Positions 1 to 5,518 of a DNA stretch of 5,518 bases are shown piece after piece. The position numbers were made by a program, and so were the translations under genes. Positions within the stretch are counted from its first letter, which is position 1; each line of letters begins with the position of its first letter. The DNA is taken from positions 1 through 5,518 of the forward strand of contig JAEZZU010000115.1 of the NCBI GenBank assembly GCA_023418355.1. Reading direction: 5' to 3'. The notes under the pieces are model-generated. The model had not been told where the DNA came from. It made no database searches and was given only the letters and a program-made list of their open reading frames with translations. Source of the stretch: Pseudomonadota bacterium. GTDB taxonomy: Bacteria > Pseudomonadota > Gammaproteobacteria > Burkholderiales > Burkholderiaceae_C.

Positions 1-41
1 TCGCAAGGGACTTGGGGTACGATCGCCGCTGTCCGTGTACC

Positions 42-62
42 GTGAGTTGTTAATCAACTCAC
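42..62. promoter_or_regulatory. Perfect inverted repeat, candidate operator
   Basis: GTGAGTTG (42-49) and CAACTCAC (55-62) are exact reverse complements around a 5-base spacer, TTAAT. There is no T-run on either side, which argues against an intrinsic terminator. The half-site spacing does not fit an FNR/Anr box: ATCAA is present on the right, but TTGAT is not at the required distance on the left. A symmetric site of 21 bp about 130 bp upstream of ttrB would suit a dimeric transcription factor. Which factor binds, or whether any does, cannot be told from the sequence. Confidence 0.45.
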
Positions 63-131
63 CCCAACACTCCACCCTCGTTCATTAAACCTAGGGGTGT
101 TGCACTTGGGTCTTGAATCCGCCACTCAATT

Positions 132-158
132 TTGACATTTTGCTCCATCGCTGAAAAT
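132..158 (+). promoter_or_regulatory. Weak sigma70-like promoter candidate for ttrBCA
   Basis: A perfect -35 hexamer TTGACA lies at 132-137. The best nearby -10 candidate is GAAAAT at 153-158 (four of six matches to TATAAT), with a short 15-base spacer. The poor -10 and the spacing suggest either an activator-dependent promoter or a chance match. The -10 candidate lies in the left arm of the 152-188 inverted repeat, so a protein bound to that repeat would cover it. The transcription start is unknown. Confidence 0.3.
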
Positions 159-188
159 CGGTTTATTCCATCCATAAACGGATTTTCA
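152..188 (+). promoter_or_regulatory. Long imperfect inverted repeat over the ttrB translation start region
   Basis: The left arm at 152-165 (TGAAAATCGGTTTA) and the right arm at 175-188 (TAAACGGATTTTCA) pair at 13 of 14 positions. The single mismatch is G160 opposite G180, and the loop is the 9 bases 166-174. The right arm ends two bases before the ttrB ATG and contains the only weak Shine-Dalgarno-like bases (GGA, 180-182). In RNA, the hairpin would hide the ribosome binding region. In DNA, the symmetry could be an operator overlapping the promoter. The structure is directly visible; its role is inferred. Confidence 0.55.
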
Positions 189-190
189 AT

Positions 191-964
191 ATGCATGAAA
201 ACCGCCATTCCATAGAAACATCAGAAAGCAGCAAGCGCACGTTCCTGCAGGAGCTGCTGGCACTGGCGACAGGCTTTGGCCTGGCCAGTACGGCGCAGGC
301 GTCTCCTGCGGGCGAGGGCTTTCAGCCCACACGCCGCCCCGGCATGGAAGGCAAGCGCTTTGGCATGCTGGTGGACATGCGCAAGTGCATCGGCTGCCAG
401 GCCTGCACGGTGAGCTGCTCGGTGGAGAACCAGCCCCCCATTGGCCAGTTCCGCACCACGGTGCTGCAATACGAAGTCAATCAGGGCGATGGCAGCGCGC
501 CCGCCATGGTCAGCCTGCCGCGCCTGTGCAACCACTGCGAGAACCCGCCTTGTGTGCCGGTGTGCCCGGTGCAGGCCACCTTCCAGCGCACCGACGGCAT
601 TGTGCTGGTGGACAACGAGCGCTGCGTGGGCTGCGGCTACTGCGTGCAGGCCTGCCCCTACGACGCACGCTTTATCAACCACGAAACGCAGACGGCCGAC
701 AAGTGCACCTTCTGTGAACACCGTCTGGAAGCCGGTCTGTTGCCCGCCTGCGTGGAAAGCTGCGTGGGCGGAGCGCGGGTGATTGGCGATCTGAACGACC
801 CCAGCAGCCAGATCAACCAGCGCATGGTGGCGGACAAGGACGAGATCAAGGTGCTCAAGCCTGGCATGAACACCGAGCCACGGGTGTTCTACATCGGCCT
901 GCCCGATGCGTTTGTGAACGGTGTGGATGGCCAGGCCAGCGTGCGCCTGCTGTCGGACCACTGA
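191..964 (+). CDS. ttrB: Tetrathionate reductase subunit B, four-cluster [4Fe-4S] ferredoxin-like protein
   Basis: TtrB is the electron-transfer subunit, carrying electrons from TtrC to the catalytic subunit TtrA at the outer face of the cytoplasmic membrane. The 257-residue protein has sixteen cysteines and all fall into four cluster motifs: C66/69/72/76, C113/116/121/125, C145/148/151/155 and C172/175/187/191. This is the DMSO-reductase B / NrfC-type four-cluster pattern. The segment around residues 162-175 (INHETQTADKCTFC) matches what I recall of Salmonella TtrB. The N-terminus reads SSKRTFLQ (13-20), then a hydrophobic run and AQA (35-37), a likely cleavage site before S38. This is a Tat signal with lysine-arginine in place of twin arginine, as reported for Salmonella TtrB. 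The start at 191 is kept because the next in-frame Met is residue 52, after the signal. The Shine-Dalgarno is weak and lies inside a hairpin arm. It is the first gene of the operon, 19 bases before ttrC. Confidence 0.95.
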   Translation: MHENRHSIETSESSKRTFLQELLALATGFGLASTAQASPAGEGFQPTRRPGMEGKRFGMLVDMRKCIGCQACTVSCSVENQPPIGQFRTTVLQYEVNQGDGSAPAMVSLPRLCNHCENPPCVPVCPVQATFQRTDGIVLVDNERCVGCGYCVQACPYDARFINHETQTADKCTFCEHRLEAGLLPACVESCVGGARVIGDLNDPSSQINQRMVADKDEIKVLKPGMNTEPRVFYIGLPDAFVNGVDGQASVRLLSDH

Positions 965-973
965 AATTCTCCC

Positions 974-978
974 GGAGG
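974..978 (+). promoter_or_regulatory. Strong ribosome binding site fixing the ttrC start
   Basis: GGAGG lies 5 bases before the ATG at 984. The open frame extends upstream to an ATG at 921 inside ttrB, but that start has no comparable Shine-Dalgarno and would add 21 residues unlike a membrane protein N-terminus. The 984 start is therefore chosen. Confidence 0.85.
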
Positions 979-983
979 CTTTT

Positions 984-2024
984 ATGCAGATCATTGAACT
1001 CTTGACCCCGCACTACGAAGCGGCGTGGTTGCCCTGGGCAGTGCAGTACTTCTTTCTGGTGGGTGTAGCAACGGGCGCTGCGCTGCTGCTGAGTGCCTGC
1101 GTGTACGCCCCTGCAGGCAGTGCGCTCCAGCGTGTGCTGCCGGTGGCCGTGCTGACGCTGGCCGTGAGCATCATTGCCGCCCCCGTGTCACTGCTGGCGG
1201 ACCTGCACCAGCCCGCACGCTTCTGGCACTTTTACGCGCACTTCACACCATGGTCGTGGATGTCGGTGGGCGCGCTGCTGCTGCCGGTGTTTGTGGGCCT
1301 GTCGGTGCTGATGTGCCTGCTGTGGTGGCTGGGCCAGCAGCGCTGGATGCGCTGGCTGGCACCGCTGCTGGTGCTCTCGGCCCTGTCGATCACGACCTAC
1401 ACCGGCGCGGAAATGATGGTGGTGCGCTCCCGCCCCTTGTGGCACACGCTGTGGGTGCCCGTGAATCTGGCGCTGACCGGCTGGCTGGCGACGGTGGGTG
1501 TGGCACTGGTGATGGGCCGTTTTCTGCCTGCACCCCTGCGCCCCGACACCCGTGCGCTGCATGCCCTGCGCCGCCTGGGGCTGGGTGTGGCGGCGCTGCT
1601 GGTGCTGGTGGCACTGGCTTGGGCAGCCAGCGGCCTGCTGGGCATGAGCCCTTCGTTTGACGAAGCCATGCGCCTGGCACGGGACTTCCCGGTCTGGCGT
1701 CTCTCCATGGTGGGCTCGGCCGTGTTCGGTGCCATCGTGGTGGGTGCCTTGCTGCGCGGCAAGCACCGACTGGAGGCCAAGGGCTTCACATGCATTCTGG
1801 GGCTGGGGCTGGCTGCTGCTGCCTGGGCCTTCCGCTGGGCCCTGTTCATGGGCGTGCAGGGCGTGCCCAAGTTTGGCGCGGGCCTGTACCTGTACCACAT
1901 GCCTTTGGGCGGCGATGGCTTGATGGGCATGCTGGGTGTGGCGGGACTGTGCGTGGCGCTGGTTGCCATAGTGACCTGGGCGCTGGAGCTGTTCCCGGCA
2001 CGGGGTAGCGCAACTGCCGCCTGA
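984..2024 (+). CDS. ttrC: Tetrathionate reductase subunit C, NrfD/PsrC-family quinol-oxidising membrane anchor
   Basis: TtrC anchors the reductase in the cytoplasmic membrane and oxidises quinol, giving the electrons to TtrB. The 346-residue protein is strongly hydrophobic. I count about nine membrane segments, near residues 16-41, 51-72, 92-115, 124-143, 156-178, 198-219, 238-257, 268-291 and 313-336. Length and helix number fit TtrC of other bacteria, and the lack of a haem-ligand pattern fits the NrfD/PsrC group rather than cytochrome b anchors. Conserved-looking polar spots are LADLHQPARFWHF (71-83) between segments 2 and 3, TYTGAEM (138-144) at the end of segment 4, and RWALFMG (284-290) in segment 8, which may help form the quinol site. 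It follows ttrB by 19 bases with a strong ribosome binding site, so the two are probably co-transcribed. The family call is firm; the name rests mainly on ttrB and ttrA beside it. Confidence 0.92.
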   Translation: MQIIELLTPHYEAAWLPWAVQYFFLVGVATGAALLLSACVYAPAGSALQRVLPVAVLTLAVSIIAAPVSLLADLHQPARFWHFYAHFTPWSWMSVGALLLPVFVGLSVLMCLLWWLGQQRWMRWLAPLLVLSALSITTYTGAEMMVVRSRPLWHTLWVPVNLALTGWLATVGVALVMGRFLPAPLRPDTRALHALRRLGLGVAALLVLVALAWAASGLLGMSPSFDEAMRLARDFPVWRLSMVGSAVFGAIVVGALLRGKHRLEAKGFTCILGLGLAAAAWAFRWALFMGVQGVPKFGAGLYLYHMPLGGDGLMGMLGVAGLCVALVAIVTWALELFPARGSATAA

Positions 2025-2027
2025 ATA

Positions 2028-2082
2028 TCTATAAAAAAATCGCCTCTAACGCAATATTGACGGGCGCTTGCAGCTATCAAAA
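2028..2082. repeat. Probable dispersed intergenic repeat of the Comamonadaceae type
   Basis: The 90-base gap between ttrC and ttrA begins with an A-rich run (2032-2039) followed by CGCCTCTAACGC (2041-2052), and ends with GCGCTTGCAGCTATCAAAA (2064-2082). From memory, this matches the layout of a short palindromic element found in many copies between genes of Acidovorax, Comamonas and relatives (GCCTCTAGCGC ... GCGCTTGCAGCTATCAAA). The inner arms are degenerate here, so a strong hairpin is not expected. The resemblance is from recall and cannot be proved from one copy. It carries no gene. Confidence 0.5.
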
Positions 2083-2103
2083 CAGATGCTGGTGCCTGCC
2101 CTG

Positions 2104-2109
2104 AAAGGG
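2104..2109 (+). promoter_or_regulatory. Ribosome binding site of ttrA
   Basis: AAAGGG lies 5 bases before the ATG at 2115, just after the repeat-like element. It supports this start, which also places the twin-arginine motif at residues 18-20, as expected for a Tat signal. Confidence 0.65.
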
Positions 2110-2114
2110 CCATC

Positions 2115-5100
2115 ATGACTGACAAGAAACTCTCCCCCGAACCATCCCAGAATGCCGATGTGGCGCGCCGCCGCCTGCTGCTGCGCGGCGGTGCCGTGGC
2201 CGGTGGTCTGGCGGCATTTGCCGCAGGCTACGGCCAGACCGTGGCACGCGGAGCCAAGGGGCTGATCGACGGCACCTCGGGCACACCGACTGCCAGTGCC
2301 ACCCGTGGCAATTCGCTGCAACCGGAATTTCGCATTGACCCGATCACCGGTCAGCTCACCACGCAACCCGGCCAGGTGGTCAGCCCATCGAGCTGCCTGG
2401 GCTGCTGGACGCAGTGCGGCGTGCGTGTGCGCATTGATACGGCGAGCAACACCATCTTGCGCGTGGCGGGCAACCCCTACCACCCGCTGGCCACGACCAA
2501 CCCCGCACCCATGGAAACGCCGGTGCGTGAAGTGTTTGCCATGCTGGGTGGCGACAACGGGCTGGAAGGGCGCGCCACCAGCTGTGCCCGTGGCTCGGCC
2601 ATGATGGCGCACCAGAAGGCCGCTCACCGCGTGCTGACTCCGCTCAAGCGCGTGGGCCCGCGTGGTTCGGGCCAGTGGCAGAGCATTTCGCTGGAGCAGC
2701 TGGTCCAGGAAATCACCGAAGGTGGTGATCTGTTTGGTGAAGGTCATGTGGAAGGGCTGGCCAGCATTCGCGACCTGCAGACCCTGATTGACCCGGAGAA
2801 CCCGGAATACGGCCCCAAGGCCAACCAGCTGCTGGTGACCGATGCCTCCAACGAAGGCCGCACCCCGCTGATCAACCGCTTTGCCCGCCAGGCCTTTGGT
2901 ACGGTGAACGTGGCCAACCATGGTGCCTATTGCGGCCAGAGCTACCGTGTAGGTACTGGTGCAGCATTAGGTGATTTGGTCGGTATGCCCCACGGCAAGC
3001 CAGACTGGACGCATTCGCGCTTTGGCCTGTTCATTGGCACAGCACCTGCGCAGGCGGGCAACCCTTTCCAGCGCCAGGGCCGTGAACTGGCAGAAGCTCG
3101 TTCGCGCCACGAGCAGACCTACCAGTACGTGGTGGTCTCGCCCGTGTTGCCGACCTCGTCCAGCTATGCCTCGGGCGACAACAACCGCTGGCTGCCCATC
3201 AAGCCAGCGACCGATCTGGCGCTGGTCATGGGCATGATCCGCTGGATCATCGAGAACGAGCGCTATGACGCCAGCTATCTGAGCCAGCCCGGCCCGGCCG
3301 CCATGGCAGCCGCTGGCGAAGCTTCGTGGAGCAACGCCACCCACCTGCTGATTGATGACCCCAAGCACCCGCGCTATGGCCAGTTCCTGCGCGGTGCGGA
3401 CCTGGGCTGGCCCATGCCTGCGCCCGTGGATGAAAAAACACCGGCCGAAGATGTCTTTGTGGTGCAGCTGCCAGACGGCACACTGGCCCCGCACACCAGC
3501 GCACAGCCAGCCAACCTGTGGGTGCAGGGCCTGCCGGTGAAGGTGCAGGTGCCTGCACAGGGCGATGCACCAGCGACGGAGGTGGAACTGCCCGTGAGCA
3601 CTTCCATGACCAAGCTGCGCCAAGCCGCCGAGGAAATGACACTGCAGGAATATGCCGACATCTGCGGCGTGCCTGTGGCAGAGATCGAGGCGCTGGCGCG
3701 CGAGTTCACCAGCCATGGCAAGCAGGCCGTGGCTAACTCGCACGGCGGCACCATGAGCGGTTCGGGCTTTTACACCGCCTACGCGATTGCCATGCTCAAC
3801 AACCTGATTGGCAATCTGAACGTCAAGGGTGGCTGGGTCATGGATGCCGGCCCGTTCGGTCCCTTCGGCCCCGGCCCGCGCTACAACTTTGCGCAGTTCC
3901 CGGGTGCGGCCAAGGCCAGCGGCGTGGCCCTGTCGCGCACCCGCTTCCCCTACGAAAAGACCAGCGAGTTCAAGCGCAAGAAGGAAGCCGGCCAGAACCC
4001 TTACCCGGCCAAGGCACCCTGGTACCCCGCACCGGGCGGCATGAGCAGCGAGATGCTGGCCGCCGGTCTGCTGGGCTACCCGTACCCCGTGAAGGCGTGG
4101 ATCAACCACATGAGCAACCCCGTGTATGCGATTTGCGGGTTTGAAAACACGCTGGTGGATGCCATCAAGGACCCGAAGAAGCTGCCGCTGTTTGTCTCGG
4201 TCGATCCGTTCATCAATGAGACCTCGGCACTGGCCGACTACATCGTGCCCGATACCGTGACTTATGAGAGCTGGGGCATTGGCGCGCCCTGGGCCGATGT
4301 GGTGGCCAAGACCAGCACGGTGCGCTGGCCCACGGTGGAGGCCGCCACAGCCAAGACCGCCGATGGCCGTCCTGTGAGCTTTGAAACCTTCGTCTTTGCG
4401 CTGGCCAAACAGCTGCAGCTGCCCGGCTTTGGCAAGAACGCCATGTCCACCAAGGATGGCGAACTGCTCGACCTGGAATCGCCCGAAGACTTCTATCTGC
4501 GCGGCATGTGCAACATTGCCTACCAGGCAGGCAAGCCCGTGGGCGAAGCCTCGGACGACGATATTGCCCTCACTGGCCTGACACGCTGGATACCCGAGCT
4601 GGAAAAACGCCTCAAGCCCGAGGAAGTGCGGCGTGTGGCCATGGTGATGACGCGTGGTGGTCGCTTTGACCGTGTGGAAGATGCGTGGAAGGGAGAGCAC
4701 CTGAAGCAGGCGCACAAGTTCCCGGTGCAGCTGTGGCACGAAGGTCTGACCAAGATGCGCCACTCCATGACGGGCGAGCGCTACAGCGGCTGCCCCACCT
4801 GGTACCCCACACGCTTTGCCGATGGCTCCAGCATGCGCGAGCACTTCCCCGAGAAGGACTGGCCGCTGACCATGAGCTCATACAAGTCCAACCTGATGAG
4901 CTCCATGTCCATTGCCGCGCCGCGCCTGCGCCAGGTACACCCGCACAACCCCATCAGCCTGAATGCGGAAGACGCCGCCCAGCTGGGCATTGCCAATGGC
5001 GACCGCATCGAGGTCAGCACACCCGGCGCGAAGATTCAGGGCGTGGCGCTGGTGCGCAGCGGCATTGCCAGGGGCGCGCTTGCCATCGAATACGGCTACG

Positions 5101-5303
5101 GCCACACCCAGCTGGGCACGGTGGCGCACAGCATTGATGGCAAGCCCACCCATGCCAACCCGCAGCATGGCAATGGCGTGAACCTGAACCGTCTGGGCTT
5201 TGCCGACCCTACACGCCCCGCCAGGGACAATGTGTGGATCGACTGGGTGTCTGGCGCCGTGGTGCGTCAGGGCCTGCCGGTCAAGGTGCGCAAACTTTCC
5301 TGA
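2115..5303 (+). CDS. ttrA: Tetrathionate reductase subunit A, molybdopterin-dependent catalytic subunit
   Basis: TtrA reduces tetrathionate to two thiosulfates at a molybdenum bis-MGD centre in the periplasm. The protein has 1062 residues, a little longer than the roughly 1020 I recall for Salmonella TtrA. The N-terminus has a twin-arginine signal, ARRRLLLRGG (17-26), followed by an Ala/Gly-rich hydrophobic stretch to about residue 44. A [4Fe-4S] site follows: C94, C97, C101 and probably C157. C273, in NHGAYCGQ (268-275), is the likely Mo ligand, as in the cysteine-type Ttr/Psr/Arr enzymes. The family motif DPFINETSALADYIVPDT runs through E702. The C-terminal molybdopterin-dinucleotide-binding domain covers about 920-1050 (SLNAEDAAQLGIANGDRIEV and following). 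LKAWINHM-like (VKAWINHM) and CPTWYP segments also fit TtrA. Arsenate reductase ArrA is a relative, but the ttrB and ttrC neighbours favour tetrathionate reductase. The gene is intact, with no frameshift seen, and ends just before a strong terminator. Confidence 0.93.
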   Translation: MTDKKLSPEPSQNADVARRRLLLRGGAVAGGLAAFAAGYGQTVARGAKGLIDGTSGTPTASATRGNSLQPEFRIDPITGQLTTQPGQVVSPSSCLGCWTQCGVRVRIDTASNTILRVAGNPYHPLATTNPAPMETPVREVFAMLGGDNGLEGRATSCARGSAMMAHQKAAHRVLTPLKRVGPRGSGQWQSISLEQLVQEITEGGDLFGEGHVEGLASIRDLQTLIDPENPEYGPKANQLLVTDASNEGRTPLINRFARQAFGTVNVANHGAYCGQSYRVGTGAALGDLVGMPHGKPDWTHSRFGLFIGTAPAQAGNPFQRQGRELAEARSRHEQTYQYVVVSPVLPTSSSYASGDNNRWLPIKPATDLALVMGMIRWIIENERYDASYLSQPGPAAMAAAGEASWSNATHLLIDDPKHPRYGQFLRGADLGWPMPAPVDEKTPAEDVFVVQLPDGTLAPHTSAQPANLWVQGLPVKVQVPAQGDAPATEVELPVSTSMTKLRQAAEEMTLQEYADICGVPVAEIEALAREFTSHGKQAVANSHGGTMSGSGFYTAYAIAMLNNLIGNLNVKGGWVMDAGPFGPFGPGPRYNFAQFPGAAKASGVALSRTRFPYEKTSEFKRKKEAGQNPYPAKAPWYPAPGGMSSEMLAAGLLGYPYPVKAWINHMSNPVYAICGFENTLVDAIKDPKKLPLFVSVDPFINETSALADYIVPDTVTYESWGIGAPWADVVAKTSTVRWPTVEAATAKTADGRPVSFETFVFALAKQLQLPGFGKNAMSTKDGELLDLESPEDFYLRGMCNIAYQAGKPVGEASDDDIALTGLTRWIPELEKRLKPEEVRRVAMVMTRGGRFDRVEDAWKGEHLKQAHKFPVQLWHEGLTKMRHSMTGERYSGCPTWYPTRFADGSSMREHFPEKDWPLTMSSYKSNLMSSMSIAAPRLRQVHPHNPISLNAEDAAQLGIANGDRIEVSTPGAKIQGVALVRSGIARGALAIEYGYGHTQLGTVAHSIDGKPTHANPQHGNGVNLNRLGFADPTRPARDNVWIDWVSGAVVRQGLPVKVRKLS

Positions 5304-5309
5304 AAGTTT
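5292..5309. repeat. Short inverted repeat spanning the ttrA stop codon
   Basis: AAACTTTC (5292-5299) and GAAAGTTT (5302-5309) are exact reverse complements with a 2-base centre, and the stop codon TGA is at 5301-5303. The pairing is AT-rich and the loop would have to open to at least 3-4 bases, so an RNA hairpin would be weak. It may be chance. Confidence 0.35.
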
Positions 5310-5334
5310 CATGTATGGCCCGGCAACGGGTATT

Positions 5335-5360
5335 GCCCACCGCATGCGGTGGGCTTTTTT
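5335..5360 (+). terminator. Strong intrinsic terminator of the ttrBCA operon
   Basis: GCCCACCG (5335-5342) and CGGTGGGC (5347-5354) form a perfect 8-bp GC-rich stem closing a 4-base CATG loop, followed at once by six T residues (5355-5360). It begins 32 bases after the ttrA stop codon. It marks the 3' end of the operon and separates it from the response regulator gene. Confidence 0.93.
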
Positions 5361-5375
5361 GCGCTGGGGCGCTTT

Positions 5376-5381
5376 CATAAT
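5376..5381 (+). promoter_or_regulatory. Possible -10 element for the downstream regulator gene
   Basis: CATAAT matches the sigma70 -10 consensus at five of six positions and lies 51 bases before the chosen start of the regulator, after the ttrA terminator. No good -35 element sits at the right distance: the T-run of the terminator occupies that place, with a 15-base spacer. A separate promoter is expected here because the terminator would stop read-through, but this particular site is weakly supported. Confidence 0.3.
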
Positions 5382-5432
5382 CGCTCAGTGAAACAGGCCT
5401 GGCCATCAGGCATGGAAGGTGTGGAGCAAGGT

Positions 5433-5518
5433 ATGCGTGCATTGATTGTGGAAGACAACGCCCTGGTGGCCTCAGGCATCAAGGCTGGGCTGGAGCTGCA
5501 TGGCCTGAGCTGTGATGT
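5433..5518 (+). CDS. Two-component response regulator, N-terminal receiver fragment (truncated by window edge)
   Basis: The visible 28 complete codons begin MRALIVEDNALVASGIKAGLELHG. This is the classic first strand and first helix of a CheY-like receiver, with the acidic pair E7-D8 that helps bind Mg2+. The wording is typical of OmpR/PhoB-family regulators such as QseB/PmrA/TctD types, but the phosphoacceptor Asp and DNA-binding domain lie beyond the window, so the subfamily is a guess. An in-frame ATG at 5412 would add seven residues (MEGVEQG). The 5433 start is preferred because GGAG (5423-5426) sits 6 bases before it and receivers usually begin right at this strand. It lies past the ttrA terminator, so it is probably a separate unit. 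Whether it controls ttr is unknown; Salmonella TtrR is, as I recall, of the FixJ/LuxR type, which this N-terminus does not resemble. Confidence 0.85.
   Translation, partial: MRALIVEDNALVASGIKAGLELHGLSCD

Larger units (their letters stand above)
1..190. other. Upstream intergenic/regulatory region of ttrB
   Basis: This stretch is clearly less GC-rich than the genes that follow, especially from about 120 to 190, and I find no convincing coding sequence on either strand. It holds two inverted repeats and a weak promoter-like pair, listed separately. I saw no tRNA, no terminator with a T-tract and no recognisable end or start of a neighbouring gene, so what lies to the left of the window is unknown. 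By position it should contain the operon's promoter and operator sites. Confidence 0.6.

Noticed and set aside
16..41. GGTAC ... GTACC inverted repeat
   Set aside because: The arms are only five bases with a 16-base spacer, which is easily chance; there is no supporting context.
113..129. TTGA ... TCAA pair resembling an FNR/Anr box
   Set aside because: The half-sites are separated by 9 bases instead of the 6 needed for TTGAT-N4-ATCAA, so the geometry is wrong.
921..983. Upstream in-frame start for ttrC inside ttrB
   Set aside because: It would add 21 residues (MWMARPACACC...) read from the ttrB coding sequence in another frame. The strong GGAGG five bases before the ATG at 984 marks the true start.
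221..994. 257-codon open frame on the minus strand covering almost all of ttrB
   Set aside because: The composition is that of a GC-rich shadow frame (many His/Ala/Gly/Val), and ttrB on the other strand has all sixteen cluster cysteines. The equal length is coincidence.
2046..2921. 291-codon minus-strand open frame across the ttrC-ttrA gap and the ttrA 5' end
   Set aside because: It has no recognisable motif and overlaps the Tat signal and first cluster motif of TtrA. It is most likely a by-product of GC skew in codon positions.
3849..3878. GPFGPFGPGP repeat in TtrA (residues 579-588)
   Set aside because: It is only two and a half units long and lies in a loop before a conserved-looking RYN segment. 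It looks like a local Gly/Pro-rich turn, not a functional repeat domain.
2967..4844. Long open frame of 625 codons on the minus strand, antisense to ttrA
   Set aside because: It lies fully inside ttrA, is rich in His, Gly, Ala and Arg as expected from reading GC-rich codons backwards, and shows no domain or ribosome binding site. The opposite strand codes for a clear family member.
1..5518. CRISPR array, insertion sequence, tRNA or phage-defence genes
   Set aside because: I looked for regular spaced repeats, transposase-like reading frames with terminal repeats, and tRNA-like folds, and saw none. The window is an ordinary respiratory operon plus flanks.

Overview
The window holds a complete tetrathionate reductase operon, ttrB-ttrC-ttrA, on the + strand, followed by a strong intrinsic terminator and the first 28 or so codons of a two-component response regulator that runs off the right edge. 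The coding DNA is GC-rich with strong G/C preference at third codon positions. A short intergenic element between ttrC and ttrA resembles a dispersed repeat that I recall from Comamonadaceae genomes (Comamonas, Acidovorax and relatives). Together these suggest a betaproteobacterium of that family; this is an inference, not a sequence match.

Layout. Positions 1-190 are AT-richer upstream DNA with no convincing gene. They carry a perfect 8-bp-arm inverted repeat (42-62), a possible weak promoter (132-158) and a long near-perfect inverted repeat (152-188) that ends two bases before the ttrB start codon. ttrB (191-964) encodes a periplasmic protein with four [4Fe-4S] clusters and a KR-type Tat signal. 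ttrC (984-2024) encodes an NrfD/PsrC-type quinol-oxidising membrane anchor. A 90-bp gap with the repeat-like element separates it from ttrA (2115-5303), the large molybdopterin-guanine-dinucleotide catalytic subunit with a Tat signal. The terminator is at 5335-5360. The response regulator probably begins at 5433.

How the genes work together. TtrC takes electrons from membrane quinol. TtrB passes them through its four iron-sulfur clusters to the [4Fe-4S] cluster and Mo centre of TtrA on the periplasmic side, where tetrathionate is reduced to two thiosulfates. The B-C-A order is the same as in the well-studied Salmonella operon.

Nothing in the protein-coding content looks like an undescribed system. 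The points most worth checking are regulatory: the hairpin over the ttrB translation start, the second upstream palindrome, the repeat inserted inside the operon, a rare-codon patch just after the proposed Mo-ligand cysteine of TtrA, and the absence of ttrS/ttrR genes within the visible flanks.
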